A stretch of 64,000 nucleotides of DNA from Tipula vernalis. Taxonomy: Eukaryota; Arthropoda; Insecta; Diptera; Tipulidae. How positions within the stretch are numbered: the first letter of the stretch is position 1; every line of letters begins with the position of its first letter. The stretch covers positions 25,379,653 to 25,443,652 of the forward strand of contig OY282560.1 of assembly GCA_958295665.1 (NCBI GenBank), given 5' to 3'. The notes below the pieces were generated by a model that was given only the letters and a program-made list of their open reading frames with translations, was not told the DNA's origin and made no database searches. Made by a program: the position numbers and the translations under genes. This document shows positions 34,521 through 44,235 of the stretch, in pieces.

Positions 34521-34995
34521 TTGAGGTGTGGCCAACACACGAATTTCTTTTACGAACAGAGAATTTTGAGAAATTTTATTTTTTTCTTAATTTTTTTTTT
34601 AATTTTTTATTTTTTATTTTAATTTGTTTTTAATTTTTGGAAACATTTTGTATTAAGTAGTTTTTTGTAAACCTTATACTTTTTAAAATATTTACAAAAC
34701 AAATTTTCTGGACCAATGGAGTGGCCACTTCCGGCTAGCCGATTTGGAGTAAAATTCACTGGGACCTTATAATTTATCAAAAAAAACTTAAATCTGAAGT
34801 TTCAGTTCAATTGATTAAACCATATGGGCTGTAGAGAGGACACAGACAGACTGACAGACTGACAGACAGACAGACAAACACCATTTCGAAACCCACTTTG
34901 GTGGACTCAGGGGACCTCACAACAAATAAATCTCTAGAAATCTCAAGGTACAAAATTTTCATGATTACTATACTTTATTTTACTAGAGTAAAAGA
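34521..34995 (+). repeat. Octamer-bearing repeat family, copy 2
   Basis: It begins TTGAGGTGTGGCCAACACAC and ends ACTAGAGTAAAAGATAGTAA. It contains GTGGCCACTTCCGGCTAGCC, TCACTGGGACC, CATATGGGCTGTAGAGAGGA, a short CAGACTGA run (about five units, 34846-34881) and CATTTCGAAACCCACTTTGG. The copy at 35932-36860 is very similar along its whole length except for the octamer number. It is non-coding. In this place it interrupts the jockey RT and is followed directly by the 160 bp array. Confidence 0.8.
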
Positions 34996-35931
34996 TAGTA
35001 AAAACCCCTAATCCATACGAATCGTTCGTTTAGTAAAAGTTCTGAAAAATTATTTTTTGGAAATCACACTCAAACCCAAGGGCCAATATCGGTCATTGCC
35101 AACAATGATGACAAAGGTTTGGCTAGCACATAGAATAGGTCCCTCAAACACCTAGTTAGAAAACCCTAATCCATACGGATCGTTCATTTAATAAAAGTTC
35201 TGCAAAATTATTTTTTGGAAATTTCATTCAACCCACAAGGGCCAATATCGGCCATTGCCAACAATGATGACAAAGGTTTCGCTAGCACATAGAATAGGTC
35301 CCTTAATTACCTAGTTAAAAACCCCTAATCCATACGAATCGTTCGTTTAGTAAAAGTTCTGCATTCTAATTTTTTGGAAATCGCACTCAACTCCCAAGGG
35401 CCAATATCGGCCATTGCCAACAATGATGACAGATGGTTTGGCTAGCACATAGAATAGGTCCCTCAAATACCTAGTTAGAAAACCCTAATCCATACGGATC
35501 GTTCATTTAATAAAAGTTCTGCAAAATTATTTTTTGGAAATTGCACTCAACCCACAAGGGCCAATATCGGCCATTGCCAACAATGATGACAAAGGTTTCG
35601 CTAGCACATAGAATAGGTCCCTTAATTACCTAGTTAAAAACCCCTAATCCATACGAATCGTTCGTTTAGTAAAAGTTCTGCAAAATTATTTTTTGGAAAT
35701 CGCACTCAACTCCCAAGGGCCAATATCGGCCATTGCCAACAATGATGACAAAGGGTTTGGCTAGCACATAGAATAGGTCCCTCAAATACCTAGTTAGAAA
35801 ACCCTAATCCATACGGATCGTTCGTTTAGTAAAAGTTCTGCAAAATTATTTTTTGGAAATCGCACTCAACAATGATGACAAACGTTTCGCTAGCACATGG
35901 AATAGGTCCCTTAATTACCTAGTTAAAACTG
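34996..35931. repeat. ~160 bp satellite with two-monomer higher-order pattern
   Basis: Six monomers start near 35007, 35167, 35327, 35484, 35641 and 35803. Two types alternate. Type A begins CCCCTAATCCATACGAATCG and has TTCGTTTAGTAAAAG; its end is CCTCAAATACCTAGTTAG. Type B begins CCCTAATCCATACGGATCG and has TTCATTTAATAAAAG; its end is CCTTAATTACCTAGTTAA. The dimer period is about 314-320 bp. All carry GGGCCAATATCGGCCATTGC, the last one shortened. The last monomer begins like B but carries A-like TTCGTTTAG, suggesting recombination between types. Confidence 0.85.
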
Positions 35932-36860
35932 AGGTGTGGCCAACACACGACTTTCTTTTATGAACAGAGAATTTTGAGAAATTTTACTTTTTTTTTAATT
36001 TTTAAATATTTAAATTTTTTTTTTTTAATTTTATTTTTTTATTTTTATTTGTTTTTGCTTTTGGAAACATTTTGTCTAAAGTAGTTTATTGTAAACCTTA
36101 TACATTTTAAGATATTTGCAAAACAAATTTTCTGGACCAAGGGAGTGACCACTTCCGGCTAGCCGATTTGGAGTAAAATTCACTGGGACCTCCCAATTTA
36201 TCAAAAAAGCTTAAATCTGAAGTTTCAGTTCGATTGATTAAACCATATGGGCTGTAGAGAGGACAAAGACAGACTGACAGACTGACAGACTGACAGACTG
36301 ACAGACTGACAGACTGACAGACTGACAGACTGACAGACTGACAGACTGACAGACTGACAGACTGACAGACTGACAGACTGACAGACTGGCAGACTGACAG
36401 ACTGACAGACTGACAGAGTGACAGACTGACAGACTGACAGACTGACAGACTGACAGACTGACAGACTGACAGACTGACAGACTGACAGACTGACAGACTG
36501 ACAGACTGACAGACTGACAGACTGACAGACTGACAGACTGACAGACTGACAGACTGACAGACTGACAGACTGACAGACTGACAGACTAACAGACTGACAG
36601 ACTGACAGACTGACAGACTGACAGACTGACAGACTGACAGACTGACAGACTGACAGACTGACAGACTGACAGACTGACAGACTGACAGACTGACAGACTG
36701 ACAGACTGACAGACTGACAGACAGACAGACAGACACCATTTCGAAACCCACTTTTTCGGACTCAGGGGACCTCAAAACAAATAAATCTCTAAAAATCTCA
36801 AGGTCCAAAATTTTCATGATTACTATACTTTATTTTACTAGAGTAAAAGAAAGTAAATGT
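35932..36860 (+). repeat. Octamer-bearing repeat family, copy 3 (expanded)
   Basis: The same sequence as copy 2 in the same orientation, beginning GAGGTGTGGCCAACACACGA and ending ACTAGAGTAAAAGAAAGTAA, after which the jockey LINE resumes. It is twice as long because its octamer run has expanded to about 470 bp. Both copies bracket the 160 bp satellite as terminal direct repeats would. A long open frame here is only the translation of the octamers. Confidence 0.8.
36264..36735. repeat. Octamer microsatellite (CTGACAGA)n
   Basis: Roughly 57 units of AGACTGAC with only a few substitutions (TGGCAG near 36388, GAGTGAC near 36417, CTAACAG near 36588), then three GACA tetramers. The high purity indicates recent expansion. 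Confidence 0.95.
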
Positions 36861-36865
36861 TGAGT

Positions 36866-37230
36866 TAGGTAGGAATTCTGAGCTAACATTACATAATAAA
36901 CTGCTCTTGTACCTGCAGATATTGAAACCAGTTTATACGTTTGTATGCAGGAGTTGTACCAAGAAAATTAAAGTAAAAGTAATTCAAACTTTTCAAAATA
37001 AAGTCTTGCGTAGTTTGGTCAACGCACCATGGTACATAACGAATGATAACCTTCATAAGGATCTTAAAATGGAATCCGTCAGTGAAGAAATTAAAAAGTA
37101 TCCTAGGAAACACGTACAGCGCCTTAGCCCACATAAAAATGTGGGTTTGCGTCTTATGCTGATCAACCCAAACCCAGTAAGGCATCTTCGACGAACGAAG
37201 CCCTTACAACTAGGGCAACTTAATTAATAA
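36866..37230 (+). pseudogene. jockey-clade LINE ORF2, C-terminal part
   Basis: The frame reads LGRNSELTLHNKLLLYLQIL, KPVYTFVCRSC, KVKVIQTFQNKVLRSLVNAP, WYITNDNLHKDLKMESVSEE and KYPRKHVQRLSPHKNVGLRL. This matches the jockey C-terminal domain after the RT, including the typical APWY.tN..LH.DL signature. It stays in one frame for about 105 codons and is better preserved than the upstream part. The 3' UTR and tail probably follow at 37215-37260 (ending near TTTTTGCTTTTTTC), with no clear poly(A). Confidence 0.82.
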
Positions 37231-37409
37231 AGTAACCAACTTTTATATAACCTTTTTGCTTTTTTCATTGAAAAACTTGCAGCTAAAAACACCATTTTTA
37301 CTATGGAAATCAGTGAAAAGTACTTCAACATGATAATGGCCTGTACTCTAGAAGGCTCTGGTTATACTCCTCAAATGGTTAACAATATTTAATATAGATA
37401 AATTACTAA
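37231..37409. other. Short spacer before the MITE
   Basis: No feature is recognised in this AT-rich stretch apart from the likely tail of the jockey element. Confidence 0.4.
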
Positions 37410-37747
37410 TGCCCGATTTCACAAAAAAAATATCCAATCTCTTGTTAAATAATATTTCCTCCCTTTCTTCTTTTATCAAATTACGTTTTATTTCATAATA
37501 CAAATTCAAAGCATGCTAATTTTATTTCTTTTTTTATAGGAACATTTTAACTGTAGAGCTAAATATTTAACTGCCCAATTTCGTCGAGCTAATTACTTAG
37601 CTGAAGGCTAAATATTTCTATGTAAAAAAATTGTATAATCAAGTTGCATAGAATTTGTATTATGAAACAAAACGTAATTTGATAAAAGAAGAAAGGGAGG
37701 AAATATTATTTAACTAGAGATTGGATTTTTTTTTGTGAAACCGAGCA
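37410..37747. repeat. 338 bp MITE with ~97 bp terminal inverted repeats
   Basis: The left arm 37410-37507 starts TGCCCGATTTCAC and includes CCTCCCTTTCTTCTTTTATC. The right arm 37651-37747 is its inverse and ends GTGAAACCGAGCA. Only a handful of mismatches separate the arms. The 140 bp interior contains further inverted motifs (GAGCTAAATATTTAACTGCC and GGCTAAATATTTC). There is no coding content, and no certain target duplication, although TA lies close to both ends. Arms this long and similar suggest a recent or gene-conversion-maintained element. Confidence 0.88.
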
Positions 37748-38539
37748 TAGATGAATTTGTATTCAGTTGTAATATTTGTTAAGCATGCAATTAAATAAGG
37801 AGAAAACGTTTTGCTTCTATTAGTCTGCCTTTTCAAATGAACGTCCAATTAATTTCTAATGAACCAAGCTGCGCTTTTGGAAAACCGATATCGCACAAAA
37901 ACAAATGTTTTCATCGCAGTCAGAGGGATTAACACGATCACGAAATATTTTCCTTTGAATTTGTGCGTTTCGCCTGCGTCATTGAATTAATTTCATTTTC
38001 GAAATATATAATCTCAAACTAATAAATTTGTCTTCACTGATAAAATTGTCAAACGTACATTGGGAAACATGAAAATTTTTATAAATTTTAAGATTATGTA
38101 CGGTGTTAATTACATTTACTACCTCGAAATCGGGGTCGCAAATTTAACGAGTTGCGACAGTCAGTTTTATCGAGGATGTCGATTTAATATTTCATCGGTG
38201 TTAACTTACTTAACACGATTGCGATTGAATGGCGGATATACCCCAAAATGCAATTTCTCATTATTTTGGATTTTGCAGTTTCTTAATTTTCTATTTCTAA
38301 ACAAACAAATAAAAATAAAAGCAACACTGTAAAGTGAATAATAATAGCAACACTGTATATCCAGTTCCTGGATAAATTTATGTTTATGTTTATTTTTAAT
38401 TTTTTGTTTTAAGCGTAGAATTTGGTAACGCCTTTAAATTCTCCTTTTAATTTTTGGCTTACAGAAAAAACGAAAGATAGAAAGAGGCATTCCTCAAAAG
38501 ACCAAAGTATTGAAATCCTGCCAAAAATGGCGAAAAATT
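37748..38539. other. AT-rich spacer, no gene recognised
   Basis: The open frame at 38060-38332 lacks any family motif and has compositional features of chance AT-rich translation. Nothing else is seen. Confidence 0.4.
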
Positions 38540-38960
38540 TGGTTGGTTCACAACCATTTTTCACGACGTTTTGAAAGCTCCTGAGTCTGAAAAAGCAAAA
38601 AAAAAATGTACGTCTGTCTGTTTGGACGTCTGGATGCCTGGATGTCTGGATATCTGGATGTCTGGATGTTTGGATGTCTGGATGTCTGGATGTCTGGATG
38701 TCTGGATGTCTGGATGTCTGGATGTCTGGATGTCTGGATGTCTGAATGTCTGGATGTCTGGAAGTCTGGATGTCCGGATGTCTGGATGTATGGATGTCTG
38801 GATGTATGGATGTCTGGATGTCTGGATGTATGGATGTCTGGATGTCTGGATGTCTGGATGTCTGGATGTCTGGATGTCTGGAGTCTGGATGTCTGGATGT
38901 CTGGATGTCTGGATGTCTGTACCCATTGTACGTGATGACCCAGTAATTCCAGTTACCTAA
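38540..38960 (-). repeat. Octamer-bearing repeat family, diverged copy 4 with (GGATGTCT)n
   Basis: From 38614 to 38920 there are about 38 units of CTGGATGT with scattered changes. On the minus strand the unit is AGACATCC, and the array is followed by AAACAGACAGACGTAC, then GCTTTTTCAGACTCAGGAGC, then TTTCAAAAC. Copies 2 and 3 have ACAGACAGACACC, ACTTTTTCGGACTCAGGGGA and CCTCAAAAC in the same order. This indicates the same repeat family with a different octamer expanded at the same place. Long open frames on both strands here are only translations of the octamer. Confidence 0.6.
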
Positions 38961-39964
38961 AAAATATAAAAAAAAATTATAAATTGTAAATTCATGAAAT
39001 ACCTTCAAATCATATAATTAACTTATATATTTATTTTATACTTATCTGTAACTTGTTGATATTTTTTCATATTGTAATCTAACCTAAAAACAAAATAATT
39101 CATTAAATGTGTAATCACAATTTATATTATATAATATTATAGCATAATTATACTTATCTTCAATGTTAAAGTTGGCCTAACGGATGATTATCCTTATTAA
39201 ACAATAATTTATTTATTGTAAATTTGTAAAGGTAAACAGAAATAATTCATTGTGTTTACCTCAAATTTTGACGTTTAGTAACAGAACGTTATAAATTCCA
39301 TATTGAACGTGAGTTCGTTAAGAACATGGAAAAGTGGTCACCTAGCGTAAATTTGATTATTAATAACCTTTATCGATAGCATAGCCACCTGTATTCAGGT
39401 AGCTAAACTAATTATATATTTTTTTTTTATGTCATTTTGTAAAATAAAAATTATAATTTGCTCTCTTACCAAATAACCATCGAAGCGAACGGTCATTAAA
39501 ATAAAAATAAAATTAACCACCAAATTAATTATATATAAAGGTGTAAAGTATTAAAGTTATAACAATTATAATGTGTTAAACTAAAGTATTTTCATTTACC
39601 AACAACAAAGCCATACCAAACCCACCACTTGTCGATCGAACAACATTAGTACCAAGAAAGTTATCGTTCCCTATGTACCATTACCTTTGGTGCATATCTG
39701 GTCTTACAAGCCAGATTACAGGTTTGGTACACCCACGGTATCTCGAGAACGGCTTGTCCGATTTGGAATTTTTTTGATTAATCTGTTTCTATGGTCAAGG
39801 CGGAGATTTGGAAAGCTTTTGGAAACTGTACGTCAAGAGAGTAAGGTGCCTGCCATACGAACTGAACCAAAATACTTTGTTATATAAAAATATTTACGAA
39901 TTTTTTGTATACATGCTGGTTTAATTATTGAATTGGCCATTGGGGTGAATTTGAAGGTTAATCG
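38961..39964. other. AT-rich spacer with one repeat-like patch
   Basis: At 39715-39770 the phrase CACGGTATCTCGAGAACGGC then TTGTCCGATTTGGAATTTTT resembles conserved stretches of dispersed insect repeats. The 66-codon frame over it (39687-39887) has no known motif. The rest is featureless. Confidence 0.35.
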
Positions 39965-40255
39965 ATTTTTATGATATCCAGCATTTCCAATGGAAATGGG
40001 ATTCCCAAATGATTTTTAGACGAACTTCTGGAATATGGTCAAGTAGGATGGAACTTGCCTGTTCCTTAATTGATTATGATGAATTTTGACATGTGCGTTG
40101 GAAATGGGATTCTAAAATGATTTTTAGATGAAGTTCTGGAATATGGCCACTTAAGACGAAACTTGGCTATTTCTTAACGGATTATGATGAAATTTGATAT
40201 CTGCCATGGAAATGGGATTCTAAAGTGATTTTTGGATAAAGTTCTGGAATAACAA
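39965..40255. repeat. 108 bp tandem repeat, about 2.7 copies
   Basis: TGGAAATGGGATTC recurs at 39991, 40099 and 40207, exactly 108 bp apart each time. Each unit continues with AAATGATTTTTAGA, AGTTCTGGAATATGG, GGAACTTGCC and TGATTATGATGAA in variant form. It is non-coding and runs directly into a simple repeat. Confidence 0.88.
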
Positions 40256-40400
40256 TGGTATGATGGTATGATTGTTTGTATACAAGAATTGTGTGATGGT
40301 GATGATGGTATGATGTTGATGATGGTATGATGGTATGGTGGTGGTATAATTATGGTGGTATGATGGCATGATGGTGTGTTAGTATGATGGTATGAGTTGA
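40255..40400. repeat. Imperfect ATGGTATG microsatellite
   Basis: Interspersed ATGATGGT, GGTATGATG and GTGGTATA units. From 40400 to 40690 the DNA stays G/T-rich with recurring GATTTGGG and TTGATTTG motifs, probably a decayed extension. Confidence 0.8.
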
Positions 40401-40690
40401 GCAGATCGTTGAGATTTGGTTGTATTGCGGTTTGGGAATTATTTAAGAGTTGATTTTGTTCGGTTTGGGAATTAATTGGAATTAGGTTAAGGGTTGATTT
40501 GAAAGTTGGTTTGGGGTTGATTTGGTGATTGATTTGAGGGTTTGGTTGGCGTGATTTCGTTTAGAATTATGTTGCGATTGAGATGGAGGTTGATTTGTAT
40601 ATTGAGTCGGAGGTTAAGCTTAAGATTGACTTAAGAGATTAATTTCGGAATTGATTTGGGAGTTGAATTAATCAAGACCGAAGTTCTGAT

Positions 40691-42119
40691 CACCTCATGA
40701 GGTTTCAGCACTTTATATTTTATATAATAGTTTTGTTCAGATGGAAATTGAAATCGAGTCGACGTTCATACAAAATACTCCTCTATTATTATCTCTATAA
40801 AAAAACATCAATTTTCTATAAAATCGAACAAAAACACAAAATATTAGTCACTGGGTAGCAATGTCTTCAAAATCAATCAAAAACGTCAAAATTACCCAAA
40901 AATTAAAATTAAGCGAAGGTTAAACTTTAAAACTGAAATGTTACTCTATAATGTTTTATGTTAAACGGCTCAAGCTGTGCTGCTTAAATTACCTATATTA
41001 ATTTTGTCTGCGTTAGGTTGTACTCGTAACAAATCACTACCTGAAACAATTTATCTAAGATTTTATATGGTATTTGCATTAGCGCAAATTGCACAGTCAT
41101 AAACAACTATTATTGTTTTTATTGCAGTCTAACTACTTACCTATGCCTTCATACGTACAAAAATATCTACGTTACAAAGTAATGAACAATTTCTGGGAAA
41201 TAATTCTATATGAAAATGGCATATGTGAACTACATCAATAAACATTTATATTATGTATATATGTAGGTACTTATACGAACGAGTATGCAAATTCAATTAT
41301 TCCTAATGTTTTTATAAAACATAGGTAAATGTTAGCATAGCATTTTAGCTACGAGTATTCGTATTCCGTATTCAATGGAAATCTAGGTGCATAAAATTAT
41401 ATCGAGCGCATAACTCATTTATTGGGTAGATTTAATTAATATATGTAAATCGATTATTTAAAATAAAAATGTTTTTATTATTTTTTAATTAATTACTTTT
41501 GTATTTATATAAAAATATGATGAAAGGGGGGTGATGGGCCGTGTATGTATGTGTAATTTTAATTTGTTTACAATACGAGTTTTAATTTACAATACGAGTA
41601 ATTCCAATTTTTGAATAAACCAGTAATTATGGCCAATCATTTTTGTTGTTATTTACGTAATGGTGGCAAAGGCATTAAATTTGGTTTTCAAAAAGACTTA
41701 TTGTGATTAATGTTAAATTTTTAAAATCCAAATTTTATAGGAACTAAAAAATAATCAAAATTTTTCAAAATTGTTTGTAAATATTTCGATTTTTTTGTAA
41801 GTTTTAGAATTGTGAAAATTTAATAACTTTTCAGTCAAAATGGAATCAGTGTGAAATAAATTTATATAAAAAAATATTCAAACAAGGTTACAAAATGTTA
41901 CTAAAGGTTCTACCGTAGCTATTATGGTGCATTTAACTTAGAAAAACAATGCTACTCACGCATATGGTTGCAAATCTCTACATGAGGATATACTGGTCAT
42001 TCAAACAATTTTCCAGAGTTCAATAGGACTATTTTCCTAAGGAAAATGCTGGCACATGTATTAATTATTTGAGTGCCTAACTTTACTCAATTCAATTAAT
42101 TTACAAGTTGTAAAGCAGA
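40691..42119. other. AT-rich spacer, no gene recognised
   Basis: Only TACATATGTA-type microsatellite (41250-41275) and ordinary AT-rich sequence are seen in this stretch. Confidence 0.45.
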
Positions 42120-42925
42120 GTTACTCTACAAACGACGGAACAACGGTTAACCAAATCAACCACATCTTCAAAGACATCAGAACTTCTTGGTAGTTGCTGA
42201 ATTAAAACTTCGTCTGCCCACCACATATAATCATAGTTTCCAGCGCATCACTCGTTGAAATACTGCGCCATTGAAAACCCAAGTTACCCAGACCACCTTC
42301 GAGATTACTGTACCAGGAATCTTGGCAAATACAGTACCTCCTGACTCCATTCAAGAATAGTGGAACATCATCAAAATGGCGGTACCGCATACCTCAAAGT
42401 CCACCATAGGCTAAAAATCATTGAGGCCTAAAAATCTCTGATTGGATGATGATCGTCTTGATGCTATTCGGGGGAAAGGTCGCACACGCCAATGAAATCT
42501 ATCACAAAGAACAAGACAATCTCATAACGCCTACATTACTGCGAGGAAATCTCCAATCAGATATGCAGACGGACGTAAGGATTTAAAAATTAACACCAAA
42601 AACCGTCCTCGAAGTGTGGTGGAATTATTTCTCTCCACTTCTAAATAGACAGTCACCACCTTCCGAGCAACAATCTCTCTGGCTTCAACGCGATTTCAAC
42701 GTCAAGATAGAAGCGGAAAGTGATATCGCAGATGAAAAATTACAAGACATCCGATGAGGATGGTATCTGCAATGAAATGCTCAAATATGGTAGCGGTAAT
42801 CTGTTTTACCGCATGTTTGAGCTTATATCAATAATTTGGTTTAGAGAAGGTGTCCCAGAAGAATGGAAGACGGCTCTTACCTGTGTTGTGAAATGCCCAT
42901 GTGCCATTACACAATATTAATCTTT
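42120..42925 (+). pseudogene. LINE endonuclease/RT N-terminal fragment
   Basis: At about 42128-42190 the frame reads NGTTVNQINHIFKDIRTSW, which matches the N-Q-I-D-H-I motif near the end of LINE endonucleases of the RTE/R4-like type. At 42735-42895 another frame reads SDEDGICNEMLKYGSGNLF and IIWFREGVPEEWKTA, the start of an RT of the same type (P-G-E-D-G-I, E-M-L-K, I-W, P-E-E-W-K). The stretch between is decayed. The motif I-P-I-x-K-K that should follow is lost, and the right part of a comparable RT reappears at 48312 beyond the Gypsy element. Confidence 0.65.
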
Positions 42926-43259
42926 GAAGATAATAAAATAAGGGAAAATATGTAGACGTAATAAATAAAATTTACAATAGCAAAGACAAAATCCATTCCC
43001 ACGATAAATAAGTATTAAGGTTAGTTTTACAAATTTAATTCCAAGAAATGCATTCAGAGATAAGAAATGGGTTAACAAAATCAATAAAACCTAATGATAA
43101 TAAAAAAATAAGGAAATACAAATTACCAGACACACATGCATACCAAACATAAATAAAAAATAAAATCAGCGTGTAATGCAATATTGAATAATCCAAAATC
43201 AATTGTAAAATTATTTCAAAATAAAACGGCCCAAATTTTATGACAGGCAAGAAAAATGC
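42926..43259. other. Spacer between LINE fragment and Gypsy LTR
   Basis: A rich, featureless AT sequence. The left boundary of the Gypsy LTR may fall within or just right of it. Confidence 0.35.
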
Positions 43260-43776
43260 CGCATCAATAAAATTAGTAATTAGGACTTATAACATTGTTA
43301 GTGTAAAGTAGTATGTAAATTTAGTATATAAGAACAGAAAATATTCATGTCAAAATCACTTGTAAATCGAAAGTTAAAGTAGTCACTTGCAATTCAAACG
43401 TCTAGTTAATCGCTTGTAAACTATATTCATAATAGAACAATTATTGTAAACCATAGTCAAAAGTTGTAAAGTGTTATGTATAATATATATTTACCGTGTA
43501 CCAAAGCGCTAAGTTGTATTTCCAATAGGTAGATAATATTTTAAATGAAACGCTCTTGTCGATTGCTGATATAATAATGATCTTTATTATTGAATATATT
43601 GATTTTCTTATATTATAAAATACAATTACAATTATATGGTTTTATTATATAATAATAAATACTTTTTTATGTATGTAATAACATACCATAGTTATGTTTA
43701 AAGTACTCTGTACAGGAGTTAATATTTAGTATGAATTTAGGCAATTATTAAGGTGAGTATCTAAATTCATACAACA
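43260..43776 (-). repeat. Putative 3' LTR of the Gypsy element
   Basis: On the minus strand it starts TGTTGTATGAATTTAG directly after a polypurine tract. A 12 bp inverted repeat, GTATGAATTTAG at 43732-43743 against CTAAATTCATAC at 43760-43771, sits at that edge. With no 5' LTR to compare, the other end cannot be fixed; 43260 is a guess based on a CA-ending stretch. A TATA-like TTATATACT lies near 43325-43333 on the minus strand. Confidence 0.45.
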
Positions 43777-43793
43777 CCTCACCCCCTAAAAGA
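43777..43793 (-). promoter_or_regulatory. Polypurine tract of the Gypsy element
   Basis: TCTTTTAGGGGGTGAGG on the minus strand lies between pol and the LTR start, the site where plus-strand DNA synthesis is primed in LTR retroelements. Confidence 0.7.
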
Positions 43794-44235
43794 ATGATTC
43801 ATTTAGAAGAAATGAATCATTATAAAAATGTAATAAATGTAATCTTCTATTATGTTTACAATCAAAAATTATTATCATTTTTTTTTTCTTACAATATTTT
43901 TAATAATAATTTATAAAATTTAATATGTTAATTCAAACCAAAATTTTCTAATTCAGGAAAATACATAAATTCAAAAATATTGAATAATTAATATTTAATT
44001 ATAATTAATTTTAACTTTTCTCTAATATAATTATTAGATACTATTAATTTAAAAGCAATACTAGATTAATACATTGTAACAAGAAGATCTTGAATCATGG
44101 TTGTTCGAAAGTTATACTAATAAATTGTTTATAATGAATCAAGGCTTCAGGAGTACAACAGATCAAAATTTTTTTTTTTTTATTTAAAAAAAATAATTAT
44201 ACGTTATAATATAAATATATAAACAACTGTGCATC

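Larger units (their letters stand above)
33290..37230 (+). mobile_element. jockey-clade LINE, split by a satellite-bearing insertion
   Basis: The left portion (33290-34510) and right portion (36866-37230) are consecutive parts of one jockey-type ORF2 in the same orientation. Between them lies 2.3 kb of non-coding repeat. The left part stops at IILDVKLKWKEHV in the RT thumb; the right part resumes with LGRNSELTLHNKLLLYLQIL, leaving out roughly 15-20 residues. This shows that the insertion came after the LINE. Multiple frameshifts and deletions affect the left part. Confidence 0.8.

Noticed and set aside
34996..35931. Regular 160 bp repeats considered as a CRISPR array
   Set aside because: The whole monomer repeats without unique spacers, the genome is eukaryotic and no cas gene is present.
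36107..36817. A 236-codon minus-strand open frame of Ser/Val/Cys/Gln repeats
   Set aside because: It is the translation of the CTGACAGA octamer array; an 8 bp period without stops stays open in any frame.
38409..39008. Overlapping long frames on both strands rich in SRHPDIQT or CLDVWMSG
   Set aside because: Translations of the CTGGATGT octamer array, not genes.
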